64,000 nt of DNA from CAYMCO01 sp964388955. GTDB taxonomy: Bacteria; Chloroflexota; Anaerolineae; Anaerolineales; E44-bin32. Where the stretch lies: the NCBI GenBank assembly GCA_964388955.1, contig CAYMCO010000031.1:4801-68800 (forward strand). Direction: 5' to 3'. Positions 49,476-58,087 of the stretch are shown here, piece after piece. The translations under genes were made by a program, and so were the position numbers. The notes below the pieces were generated by a model. It did not search any database. It had not been told where the DNA came from and saw only the letters and a list, made by a program, of their open reading frames with translations. Each line of letters opens with the position of its first letter. Position 1 is the first letter of the stretch.

Positions 49476-52186
49476 CACTCTCCCTGATCCACTTCCTGCG
49501 CCGCCCAACCGGCGGTCAGTTGGCCGGCGGTTTGGGGAAGGCCAAATGGAAATCCAACTACCCCACGGGGCAGCGAAGCGATGTGCCGCAGCGGAAATGC
49601 GGCCCCGTGGCCGGACACCGTCAAGTGCAGCGCCGCGCCTTCCTCGAGGCCCAGCGCCTCCGCATCCTCCGGATTGACCCCGAAGTACGGCTCAGGGGAA
49701 AGCTCCTGAACCCCTGGGGAATGCCCGCTCAGCGGCTCTGAACCAAATACGTGGTTCAGGGGGACGAGCAGCTTCTCCCCTTCCCGTGGCTCGAAGACCT
49801 CCGGGGTCGTGTCAAAGTAGGAGAAACCGGCCTTCCCCGCCTCGATCAGGCGGACGCCCGGATCACCGCCTACCAACGGGCCCGCAACCTCGCTCTGGAA
49901 TTTGTTGAGCGCCTGGACCGAATTCCAACCCGGCGCCCAGACGCGCGGCAGCAGGGCGGCCGGTGGGATTCCCCGGTACCCCTCCATCGAGAACGCCAGG
50001 GCGGAGTCCAAATCCTCGGGCGGCCGGCGTTCGTTCACATCCTCGTCGGCGTACATGGCCGTGCGCCCGCTGTATCGATGCGGCTGGCGCGGGATCCGCT
50101 CGCCGGACACGCGGAAGTCCGCGTCGGGCGCGATATCGGCCACCGGCGCCAACACGGGCATGTCCGCGATCATCGCCCGGGTCACGTCGTCCAGGTTCAC
50201 TTCGGCCGCCGCACCGCCGCCTTCGACGGCAGCCTGTACGGCATTCAGCCAGCGCCAGCTCTCCCGGATTTCCCCTTCCGGGATGAACACCTGAAAGAAG
50301 CGCTGCGCGCGCCCCTCGTTGTTCACAAAGGTGCCATCGCTTTCGGCAAAGGTCCCGCTGGGCAAGACGATGTCCGCTTGGGCGCTGGTCCGGCTCTCCA
50401 GCGCATCGACGACCACCAGCATGCTCGCGGCGCCCAACAGCTCTTCGGCCAGGGCGACCTCGGCCCGAAAGAGATCGTTCTCCAGCACGATCAGCAGCGG
50501 CTTCTCCGCCCCTTCGAGCGCAAGGCGCGCCGACTCCAGCCCGCCCGCCCCAAAGAGGGCAAGACCAAAGTCGTTTGGCGCGGTCATGGCAAAGCACAGC
50601 TTGGCCGCGGGTTTCTGGGCGTGCAGCGCGCGCGCCACGTTGGCCGCCGCCTCAATCACCGCGGGCTCCCCGCCGCTCACCCCTGAAATGACCACCGGGC
50701 TCTCGGCCGCCAGCAGGTCCGAGGCGATCGCCTCGGCGCGCGCCTCCACCTCCGGCGAGAGATCCGCCACGGCGGGGGCCGCGGGGTCAATGGCGTGCGC
50801 CACGGCAAAGCCCAGCCGCGCCAGGTCCTGGGGTGCAGCGTGGTACGTTTCCCGCGCCACATCTTCCAGCTTGGTGGCCGCGACCGTGGCCAGATAGATG
50901 GGCCCCCTTTCGATTTGCAGCGCCTCCCGCACCGCAGCGTCGTTCCAATCTGGGATCCCCAGCCCGCGGGAGATGGACATGGGTGCCTGGCGGGCGGTTT
51001 GCCGCAGAGCCAGCGCCAGCATAGGGGCGGTGTTGGTCAGGTCCTCCCCCAGCACCAGCGCGGCGTCCGACTCCCGCACCTGGCGCAGGGAGGCCGTCGG
51101 GACGGGCCCCTCCCGCAGGATCTGGGCGGCGGCGGCCACCAAATCGAGCTCCGCCTCGGGCTGCCCCGCGAAGAATCGTTCATCCCCGACCAGCCGGCGC
51201 AGGGCGTGGTTGCCCTCCAGCGAGCCGCGGGGGGATCCGATGCCGAACGCGGGACGCCCGCTCCGGATTGCATCCGCGATGCGCGCCACTGCCTCCGCTC
51301 CGGTTGTCCCCCGGCGTTCTCCATCCCCATCCCGGACGGCAGGCTCCCGCAGGCGCGCCTCGCTGTTGACGAATTCGTAGCCGTAGCGCCCTCGATCGCA
51401 TATGAAGTACCCGTTCACATCCCAGTTGTAGCGATTGCGCACCCGCCTCAAGGCACCGTATCGCTCGCCCGGAGTGATATTGCAGCCCAGCGAGCAGTGG
51501 GTGCAAATGGAGGGCGCGGTCTGCAGGTCCCACTTTCGTGTGTAGTGCCGCTTCAGGGACTTGTCCGTGAACACCCCCGTCGGGCACACCTCCACCAGGT
51601 TGCCGCTGAACTCGCTCTCAAGGGCACCGTCCTCATAGCGGCCATAGTAAAGCGCATCGTGCGCCCCAAACACGTCAAAATCCCGCCCTTCGGCATAGTC
51701 GCGATAGAAGCGCACGCAGCGGTAGCACTGGATGCAGCGGTTCATCTCGTGGTTGACGAAGGGGCCAAGGTATTGGTTGCGGTAGGTCCGCTTGTTGAAT
51801 CGGTAGCGGCGGTATGCGTGCCCGGTCATCACGGTCATATCCTGCAGGTGACACTCCCCGCCCTCGTCGCAGACCGGGCAGTCGTGCGGATGATTCATCA
51901 TCAGCCACTCGATGATCGAGGCGCGGAATTCGACCACTTCGGGGTCATCGATGGAGATGCGGGTCCCGTCGGCGGCCGGGGTCATGCAGGACATCACGAT
52001 CTTGCCACGGGTATCGTTCTCATCCTTGTACTGCTTCACCGCGCACTGGCGGCATGCGCCGATGGAGCCCATGGCCGGATGCCAGCAGAAATAGGGGATG
52101 TTCAGCCCCGATGACAGGCAGGCGTCCAGCAGATTCTGATCCGGGTCCACTTCATAGGCTTTACCATCGACATAGATCGTGGCCAC
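49475..52186 (-). CDS. nuoG: NADH:quinone oxidoreductase subunit G
   Basis: 903-residue Fe-S subunit of the N-module. [2Fe-2S] N1b in YFCWHPAMGSIGACRQC with the later MSCMTP; the His-Cys cluster N5 in HDCPVCDEGGECH; N4 in CIQCYRCVRF with VCPTG. An extra N7-type cluster sits in ICTHCSLGCN with ICDRGR at the entrance of the molybdopterin-oxidoreductase-like domain, whose ligands are kept here but not in many homologues. The C-terminal two-thirds resembles formate dehydrogenase but has no cofactor role known. It takes electrons from NuoF. It overlaps nuoH by one base and is three bases after nuoF. Confidence 0.95.
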   Translation of the reverse strand: MATIYVDGKAYEVDPDQNLLDACLSSGLNIPYFCWHPAMGSIGACRQCAVKQYKDENDTRGKIVMSCMTPAADGTRISIDDPEVVEFRASIIEWLMMNHPHDCPVCDEGGECHLQDMTVMTGHAYRRYRFNKRTYRNQYLGPFVNHEMNRCIQCYRCVRFYRDYAEGRDFDVFGAHDALYYGRYEDGALESEFSGNLVEVCPTGVFTDKSLKRHYTRKWDLQTAPSICTHCSLGCNITPGERYGALRRVRNRYNWDVNGYFICDRGRYGYEFVNSEARLREPAVRDGDGERRGTTGAEAVARIADAIRSGRPAFGIGSPRGSLEGNHALRRLVGDERFFAGQPEAELDLVAAAAQILREGPVPTASLRQVRESDAALVLGEDLTNTAPMLALALRQTARQAPMSISRGLGIPDWNDAAVREALQIERGPIYLATVAATKLEDVARETYHAAPQDLARLGFAVAHAIDPAAPAVADLSPEVEARAEAIASDLLAAESPVVISGVSGGEPAVIEAAANVARALHAQKPAAKLCFAMTAPNDFGLALFGAGGLESARLALEGAEKPLLIVLENDLFRAEVALAEELLGAASMLVVVDALESRTSAQADIVLPSGTFAESDGTFVNNEGRAQRFFQVFIPEGEIRESWRWLNAVQAAVEGGGAAAEVNLDDVTRAMIADMPVLAPVADIAPDADFRVSGERIPRQPHRYSGRTAMYADEDVNERRPPEDLDSALAFSMEGYRGIPPAALLPRVWAPGWNSVQALNKFQSEVAGPLVGGDPGVRLIEAGKAGFSYFDTTPEVFEPREGEKLLVPLNHVFGSEPLSGHSPGVQELSPEPYFGVNPEDAEALGLEEGAALHLTVSGHGAAFPLRHIASLPRGVVGFPFGLPQTAGQLTAGWAAQEVDQGE

Positions 52187-52189
52187 GCG

Positions 52190-53464
52190 TTACCTCCACG
52201 GGCATGCTTGGTCATGAATATGGCGCTCAAAATCCTCTCGGAAGTACTTCAGACCACTCTGCAGGGGTTCGGCGGCACCTGGAGCCAGGGCGCAGAACGT
52301 GTTGCCCGGGCCCATCCACTTGGCCAGCTTCTCCAGCAGGTCCAGGTCGCTCTCCTGCCCGGCGCCGTTCTCAATCGCCTCCAGCGTTTTCGCCGCCCAG
52401 CGGAGCCCCTGCCGGCAAGGAGTGCACCATCCGCAGGATTCCTGGGAAAAGAAGCGCTCCATATTCAGGATCATCCCCACCGGGCAAGTCCGATCATCCA
52501 GCACGATCATCGTGCCGGTGCCCATCCGGCTGCCCGCTTTTTGCACCGAGGTGAAATCCATCCTCACGTCGAGGTGTTCCTCGACCAGGAAATCGGTCGA
52601 TGCCCCGCCGGGAAGAAGCCCCCGGAATTTCAGGCCCTCGCGCATACCTCCCGCCTTCTCCTCCAGAATTTCGCGGACGGTGGTGCCCATGGGCAGCTCC
52701 CAGCATCCGGGGTTGTTGACCTTTCCGCTCACGCCATACAGCTTGGTCCCGCCGTCCTCGGAGTGGCTGAGCCCCTTGAACCACTCGGCGCCGTGATTGA
52801 TGATGTGGGGCACGTTGCACAAAGTCTCGACGTTGTTCACGATGGAGGGTTTCCCCCAAAGGCCGCTGGTCTGCGGATACGGCGGCTTGGCGCGCGGGTT
52901 GGCGCGCTTGGCCTCTAGGCTGTTAAGCAGCCCGGTCTCCTCGCCGCACATATAGCGCCCGGCGCTGACGTGCAGGTGCAGGTTGAAGGTGAAATCCGAA
53001 CCGAGGATATTCTCCCCCAGGTATCCGCCCTGATGCGCTTCCTCCATGGCCGCCCGCAGCCGGCGCGCGGCCTCCTTGTAAGCCCAGCGCAGGAAGATAT
53101 ATCCCTCCTCCGCGCCGATCGCATAGGCGCTCAGGATCATGCCCTCGATCAGGGCGTGCGGATCCCCTTCCAGCAGCACCCGATCCTTGAAGGTTCCCGG
53201 CTCCATCTCATCCGCGTTGGCGATCAGGTATTTGGGGCGGGGGGCATGCGGACCGGAGGGCACGAAACTCCACTTCAACCCCGTGGGGAACCCGGCCCCG
53301 CCGCGGCCCTTCAAATTGGAATCCTTCACCTCGCCCATCACATCAGCGGGGGTGAGATCGCTCAGGGCCTTGTGAAGCGCCTGGTAGCCGCCCGCGGCCT
53401 CGTAGCCCTTTCGGTCCAGGGCCGAACCATCAGATGGGATCTTGCCCGTCAGCGGCGTCTCCAT
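52190..53464 (-). CDS. nuoF: NADH:quinone oxidoreductase subunit F
   Basis: 424-residue flavoprotein that binds NADH and FMN. GRGGAGFPTGLKWSF is the NADH/FMN loop, ANADEMEPGTFKDRVLLEGD the FMN-binding region, and ESCGWCTPCRQG plus NTFCALAPGA hold the [4Fe-4S] N3 cluster. ATG 53464 shares its A with the nuoE stop (TGATG). Presence of E, F and G means the complex can be fed by NADH rather than only by ferredoxin or F420. Confidence 0.96.
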   Translation of the reverse strand: METPLTGKIPSDGSALDRKGYEAAGGYQALHKALSDLTPADVMGEVKDSNLKGRGGAGFPTGLKWSFVPSGPHAPRPKYLIANADEMEPGTFKDRVLLEGDPHALIEGMILSAYAIGAEEGYIFLRWAYKEAARRLRAAMEEAHQGGYLGENILGSDFTFNLHLHVSAGRYMCGEETGLLNSLEAKRANPRAKPPYPQTSGLWGKPSIVNNVETLCNVPHIINHGAEWFKGLSHSEDGGTKLYGVSGKVNNPGCWELPMGTTVREILEEKAGGMREGLKFRGLLPGGASTDFLVEEHLDVRMDFTSVQKAGSRMGTGTMIVLDDRTCPVGMILNMERFFSQESCGWCTPCRQGLRWAAKTLEAIENGAGQESDLDLLEKLAKWMGPGNTFCALAPGAAEPLQSGLKYFREDFERHIHDQACPWR

Positions 53465-53940
53465 CAAGCCTCCGGTGCCCGATAGCCGTCGAGAATGTGG
53501 TCGATCTTTTCGACCGTCAGGTCCTGGTACAGTTCTTCATCGATCATCATCGCCGGCGCGTGATCACAGGTTCCCAAGCACGGTATCGGCAGCAAGGTGA
53601 AGAGGTTGTCCTCCGAGGTGCCGCCGAGTTCGACGCCCAGGCGCGCCTGCAGGTGCTCCAGCAGCCCTGGATATCCCATGATCCAGCAGCTCACGCTGTC
53701 GCAAATCAAGATCACATGCTCGCCCACGGGTTTGCGGAATACCAAGCTGTAGAAAGTGGCCACGCTCTCCAACTCGTCCGGCGTGACCTCCAGCAGGGAG
53801 CTGACCTCGAGCAAGTGTTCGTCGGACACCCATCCGTGGCCGCGCTGCACGATCTTCAGCGCCTCGATCCCCGCGCCTTGCCTGTGCGCGTAGTGGGTCG
53901 CTTCCTCCAGGATGGCCTGCTTCTCCGCTTCCGTCAGCAT
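53464..53940 (-). CDS. nuoE: NADH:quinone oxidoreductase subunit E
   Basis: 158-residue thioredoxin-fold subunit carrying the off-path [2Fe-2S] cluster N1a: ICDSVSCWIMG and CLGTCDHAPAMMIDEELY supply the four Cys. The helical N-terminus with GWVSDEHLLEVSSLLEV is standard. It is 21 bases after nuoCD and overlaps nuoF by one base. Confidence 0.95.
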   Translation of the reverse strand: MLTEAEKQAILEEATHYAHRQGAGIEALKIVQRGHGWVSDEHLLEVSSLLEVTPDELESVATFYSLVFRKPVGEHVILICDSVSCWIMGYPGLLEHLQARLGVELGGTSEDNLFTLLPIPCLGTCDHAPAMMIDEELYQDLTVEKIDHILDGYRAPEA

Positions 53941-53961
53941 CGCGAGTCCTTCTGCATGATC

Positions 53962-55707
53962 CTACCGATCCACATCGGAAAGCACAAAATCCACGCTGCC
54001 CAGTATCGCCAGCAGGTCGGGCACCATGAACCCCCGGCTGATCATCGGGACCATCTGGACGTGCGGGAAGGAGGGCGTCCGGATCCGCACGCGATAGGCC
54101 TCCGTGCTCCCGTCGCTGATCAGATAGTATCCGTTGTTGCCCTTGGTCGCCTCCACGCTCGCCAGCGCCTCCCCGGGCGGGACCACCGGCCCCCAGCTCA
54201 CATTCAGGAAATGGGTGATCAGGGTCTCGATATCCTCCATTGTGCGAGCCTTGTCCGGCGGGGTGGCCGGCGTCTGGTGCGACTTATATGGCCCGGGGGG
54301 CATGTTCTCCAGGCACTGCTCGATGATGCGCAGGCTCTGGCGCATCTCCTCCACGTGCACGGCAGCCCGATCGTAGCAATCGCCATTCGTACCCGTGGGG
54401 ATGTCGAACTCGAACTGATCGTAGCCGGAGTAGGGCCGCTTCTTGCGGAAATCCCATTCCATCCCGGCGGCGCGCAGCCCCGGCCCCGTGACGCCCCATT
54501 CGATGGCCTCGTCGACCGTGTAGCTCCCGACCCCCTTGGTGCGCGCCTGGAAGACCTTATTGCGCATCACCATGTCGTCATATTCATCCAGCCGCGCGGG
54601 TAGATAGTCCACAAACTCGCGCACCAGCCGGTCCCACCCCTTCGGGAGGTCATGCGCCACCCCGCCGATGCGGAACCAACTGGGGTGCATGCGCCCGCCG
54701 GTGATGGCCTCGATGACCGTGAAAGCCCGTTCCCGGTCGGTGAACATGTATAGCACGGGGGACATCTGACCCACGTCCTGCGCAAAGGTGCCGTAGAAAA
54801 CCAGGTGGCTGGAGATGCGGAAGAACTCCGACATCATCACCCGGATCACTTTGGCGCGGTCCGGCACTTCGATCCCGGCCAGCTTCTCCACCGCCATCAC
54901 GTAGGGCAGGTTGTTCATCACCCCGCCCAGGTACTCCACCCGGTCCGTATAGGGGATGTAGGTGTGCCATGACTGGCGTTCACCCATCTTCTCGGCACCG
55001 CGATGGTGGAAGCCGATATCGGGCACCGCGTCGACGATGAATTCCCCGTCGAGCTGCAGGATGAAGCGCAGAACGCCGTGGGTGCCGGGATGCTGGGGGC
55101 CGAGGTTCAGGAACATGAAGTCGGCCTCTTCTCCGCCTCTCGACAGGCCCCAATCCTCGGGCTTGAACTCCAGCGCTTCCTGCTCGCGATCCTGAATCTC
55201 GTCGGGGAGCAAGAAGGGCGCCATCTCGGTGGCCCGCGCAGGGTGATCCTTGCGCAGCGGGTGGCCCTCCCAGGTGACCGGCATCAGGATGCGCCGCAAA
55301 TGGGGGTGCCCTTCGAACTCCACGCCGAACATATCCCAGACTTCGCGTTCATACCAATTCGCCGCCGGCCAGATATCGGTGATGGTGGGGATGGAGGGCC
55401 GCTCGCCTTCCAGACCGACCTTCAGGCGCACATCCGAGTTGCGGTCAAAGGACAGCAAATGGTAGACCACGGTGAAGTCGCTGGCGGGCTGCCCCTCCCG
55501 ATGGCCGCGCACACGCTCATCGATGGCGGTGAGGTCGTACAGCATGCGGTATGGCTGGGGCACCTGGGTCTTCAAATGTCCCACCACCTCATGCGCGCGA
55601 TCCCGGGACACCCACAAGGTAGGGATCTTGTCCTTGGTGGGCTGCTCCGCCAAGATGGCGTCGCCGAACTTATCTCTCAACTCTCGGACGATGTCAGTGT
55701 CAGTCAT
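53962..55707 (-). CDS. nuoCD: NADH:quinone oxidoreductase fused subunits C and D
   Basis: 581 residues combining NuoC (residues ~1-190: LYDLTAIDERV, NWYEREVWDMFGVEFEGHP, RILMPVTWEGHPLRKD) and NuoD (~205-581: LNLGPQHPGTHGVLRF, VPDIGFHHRGAEKMGE, HTYIPYTDRVEYL and the closing DLLAILGSVDFVLSDVDR). The conserved His and Tyr of the quinone site lie in GPQHPGTHG and YIPYTDR. Fusion of C and D occurs in several phyla. I begin at ATG 55707 (MTDTDIV). It follows the pentaheme cytochrome gene after 84 bases. Confidence 0.95.
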   Translation of the reverse strand: MTDTDIVRELRDKFGDAILAEQPTKDKIPTLWVSRDRAHEVVGHLKTQVPQPYRMLYDLTAIDERVRGHREGQPASDFTVVYHLLSFDRNSDVRLKVGLEGERPSIPTITDIWPAANWYEREVWDMFGVEFEGHPHLRRILMPVTWEGHPLRKDHPARATEMAPFLLPDEIQDREQEALEFKPEDWGLSRGGEEADFMFLNLGPQHPGTHGVLRFILQLDGEFIVDAVPDIGFHHRGAEKMGERQSWHTYIPYTDRVEYLGGVMNNLPYVMAVEKLAGIEVPDRAKVIRVMMSEFFRISSHLVFYGTFAQDVGQMSPVLYMFTDRERAFTVIEAITGGRMHPSWFRIGGVAHDLPKGWDRLVREFVDYLPARLDEYDDMVMRNKVFQARTKGVGSYTVDEAIEWGVTGPGLRAAGMEWDFRKKRPYSGYDQFEFDIPTGTNGDCYDRAAVHVEEMRQSLRIIEQCLENMPPGPYKSHQTPATPPDKARTMEDIETLITHFLNVSWGPVVPPGEALASVEATKGNNGYYLISDGSTEAYRVRIRTPSFPHVQMVPMISRGFMVPDLLAILGSVDFVLSDVDR

Positions 55708-55791
55708 ACAGGCTTTCCGCCCTATCGATACGCGATTGCCCACGGCCCGGGTTTGAACGGCTTGAGGACCGTCGAGGATCCACGGCTCCGA

Positions 55792-56397
55792 TCACCCCTC
55801 GCCCACCGCGCGGTGGCACGCCTGGCAAATGGGGGTCACCGTCGCCTCGTCCAGGTACCCCTGATTGGGATCTCCGGAGAGGTGCGAGGTATGGCAATCC
55901 ACACAGCCGGCGGCGTTTGGATCCACCTGCTGCCAACGCGTCAGAAAAACGTGAAAGTGATTGTTGAAGGTTCTGTTGGACGCCAGATCGCCATGGCATT
56001 TTGTGCACGAGCTATCACCGAGCGGGTTCGTGGTGATGGCGGGGCTGTGGAACCGCCCGATCTTGTAGGTATACAGGTCGTGCGCACCCTGCTCCAGGCC
56101 GGTGATGCGCCCAACGGGGCCGCCGGCGCTGTGGCAGTCGATGCAGCGCACGGACTTCTGGGCATGGAATGCCGCCAGTGTGGCCGGATCCTGGGCCAGC
56201 GACTGCTGGAAGTAGGTCACCTCCGGCTCCGTGTGGCACGATGCGCAAAACGAGTCGTGATTCTCCCGGTCAAGCGCATAGGCAGTCCCGCTGACGGCGA
56301 TAATGGCCGCAACCACAACAACGAGCGCGCCGATCCGCAGCAGCCGCCCCCGCCTGGCGGAGCGCTCGCGAGGGCTTCTCCGTCTATCCTCTCCCAC
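55792..56397 (-). CDS. Membrane-anchored pentaheme c-type cytochrome (NapC/NrfH-like) inside the nuo operon
   Basis: 201 residues; GTG start three bases after the nuoB stop. A basic N-terminus and one membrane helix (~20-41) anchor an outside domain with five CxxCH heme motifs: CASCH at 51, CIDCH at 85, CTKCH at 131, CVDCH at 165 and CQACH at 191. The first block (FCASCHTEPE) resembles NapC/NirT/NrfH quinol dehydrogenases, which usually bind four hemes. Such proteins carry electrons from quinol to periplasmic reductases. Encoding it between nuoB and nuoCD would make it co-expressed with complex I. No partner reductase is in the window. Needs Ccm- or Ccs-type maturation, not seen here. Confidence 0.88.
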   Translation of the reverse strand: MGEDRRRSPRERSARRGRLLRIGALVVVVAAIIAVSGTAYALDRENHDSFCASCHTEPEVTYFQQSLAQDPATLAAFHAQKSVRCIDCHSAGGPVGRITGLEQGAHDLYTYKIGRFHSPAITTNPLGDSSCTKCHGDLASNRTFNNHFHVFLTRWQQVDPNAAGCVDCHTSHLSGDPNQGYLDEATVTPICQACHRAVGEG

Positions 56398-56400
56398 TCG

Positions 56401-57036
56401 TTACACCTCGTCCATCGGGCGCAGGACATCCGCCCGGCGTCTTTCCTCACGTTTCAGATCACGCAATGCGGGCCGCTTCCCCTTCTCCACCCCCTGCGGC
56501 CCCACGACCCAGCTCAACGGCCGGCGCTCGCCGCCGATGGCTTTGGCCATCAGGGTCAGGCCCTCCAGGAAGGCGTCGGGCCGCGGCGGGCATCCGGGCA
56601 CATACAGATCGACGGGCAGGAATTTATCCACGCCCTGCACCACGCTGTAGATGTCGTACATGCCGCCGGAGTTGGCGCACGAGCCCATCGAGATCACCCA
56701 GCGCGGTTCCATCATCTGTTCGTACAGGCGGCGCACCACGGGCGCCATCTTCTTGAAGACGGTGCCGGCGATAACCATCACATCGGCCTCCCTCGGGGTG
56801 CCGCGGATGACCTCCGCGCCGAAGCGCGCAATATCGTACTTTGGGGTGATGCTGGTCGCCAATTCCACATAGCAGCAAGAAAGGCCGAAGTTGAAGGGCC
56901 ACGGAGAGCGCGCCCGGCCCCAAGCGATCAAGTCCTGCAGGCGGGTCAGCGCCAGAATGCGTTCGAAGACTTGATCCAGCGATCCGCCCCCCTCGATGGG
57001 CGCCTCACCGTCCGCCTTTGTCATCCACCATCGCAT
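56401..57036 (-). CDS. nuoB: NADH:quinone oxidoreductase subunit B
   Basis: 211-residue subunit holding cluster N2, the last electron carrier before quinone: FGLSCCYVELA (adjacent Cys pair), MGSCANSGGMYDIY and VPGCPPRPDAF. WVISMGSC and GTVFKKMAP are also typical. The C-terminal ~45 residues form a charged tail not present in short homologues. It is 18 bases after nuoA and three bases before the cytochrome gene. Confidence 0.96.
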   Translation of the reverse strand: MRWWMTKADGEAPIEGGGSLDQVFERILALTRLQDLIAWGRARSPWPFNFGLSCCYVELATSITPKYDIARFGAEVIRGTPREADVMVIAGTVFKKMAPVVRRLYEQMMEPRWVISMGSCANSGGMYDIYSVVQGVDKFLPVDLYVPGCPPRPDAFLEGLTLMAKAIGGERRPLSWVVGPQGVEKGKRPALRDLKREERRRADVLRPMDEV

Positions 57037-57054
57037 ACGGATAGACTCCTTCCT

Positions 57055-57441
57055 TCAGTCGCGCTCCCGCCGCCGACCGGGAAGATAACCGCGCGGGCCC
57101 CACTCCAGCGCACCCGTCCGCCAGAGATACACCAGCGCCGCCAACAGCAGCAATATGAAGATCACGATCTCGATGTAGCCGGGCCAGCCGGCCTCCCGCA
57201 CAGCCACAGCCCAGGCGATGATGAAGGCCGCCTCCAGGTCGAAAACCACGAAGAACATGGCCACCAGATAGTATTTGGCGGAAATGCGAAGCCGAGCAGA
57301 ACCGGTTGTCGTGATCCCAGACTCATAGGGCTGTCCCGTCGCGCGGTCCTCGTGGCGTTCGCCGAGCAAGAAGGAGATGACCATCATGCCCCCGACCACC
57401 ACCAACACACCGAAAAAGAACGCCACTAGTGGCCAGAGCAT
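57055..57441 (-). CDS. nuoA: NADH:quinone oxidoreductase subunit A
   Basis: 128-residue subunit with three membrane helices. GERHEDRATGQPYESGI is the loop between helix 1 and 2, near the quinone chamber. ISAKYYLVAMFFVVFDLEAA carries the conserved acidic residues of helix 2, and WRTGALEWGP closes it. First gene of the operon; SD GGGAGAGG lies just before ATG 57441. No strong promoter was found in the upstream gap. Confidence 0.95.
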   Translation of the reverse strand: MLWPLVAFFFGVLVVVGGMMVISFLLGERHEDRATGQPYESGITTTGSARLRISAKYYLVAMFFVVFDLEAAFIIAWAVAVREAGWPGYIEIVIFILLLLAALVYLWRTGALEWGPRGYLPGRRRERD

Positions 57442-58087
57442 GTGCCTCTCCCTGCTCGAATGGAAATCGGGCTCCTGCCGTCGATCTCAACCCATAAGGG
57501 ACGCCGGTCCCGACGTAAGCATATCTGCATTGCGCGGCTTCCTGAATGGAAAAACGTCATCTCGCTGGCATCACAAAGACATGGGGTGAGGGGGGAGCCT
57601 CAGCGCGTGCCCCTCTGCCGGAAGAACCTTGAGCCGCTTTGAGAGTCTGATCGGCCTTCCCACATGTCCCCTCATGATGTGAAATACGCAACCCGTTTAT
57701 TAAAGCACATTTCGACGCATCCGCAAAGTGCCACGCGGCAAAAGCAGATGCCTCCCGTTTCTGGGGGTCAGTCTCGGGCGCGAGGTGTGTCGAGAGGCGC
57801 GGCTCCGCACTTCCCTTGCGCAACATGAGGCGCATCTCGAACACCGAGCGACACAGGGGCGAGGTGCACCGAGAGGTGCGCTGCATGCGCACTCCGCAGC
57901 GGCGACCTCTCCACTCCCCCCGCTATTTGCATATACCAGACCTGTTTCATTATGAGCACACTCGTGCATCCGCCAAAGTCGGGCGGCAAGCAATGCGCGG
58001 CGGGCAACAAGCGATTGGCTCGAAGCAGTAAGCGGATTGCCGATGGCCGACCGCTGAAAGCTGACTGCCCGATGCGCCCAGCCCGCC
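57442..58087. other. Gap upstream of nuoA, with repeats
   Basis: 646 bases between the nuoA start and the 3' end of the SpoIIE gene. I see no gene. There is an imperfect direct repeat at 57780-57802 and 57859-57881 (18 of 23 bases match) and repeat copy A4 at 57981-58080. The nuo promoter should be here but no good -35/-10 pair is visible. Confidence 0.4.
57981..58080. repeat. Dispersed degenerate repeat, copy A4
   Basis: CGGCAAGCAATGCGCGGCGG, then GCCGATGGCCGACCGCTGAA followed by AGCTGACTGCC. The second part is the reverse complement of the TCAGC part of copy A5. Confidence 0.45.

Noticed and set aside
50795..52114. 439-codon plus-strand frame antisense to nuoG
   Set aside because: Shadow of the conserved Fe-S subunit; composition matches reverse-translated codons.
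55003..57429. Very long open frame (about 800 codons) on the plus strand across nuoA, nuoB, the cytochrome and nuoCD
   Set aside because: It runs exactly antisense to well-supported nuo genes, has no family motif, and long antisense frames are expected from high-GC third positions.
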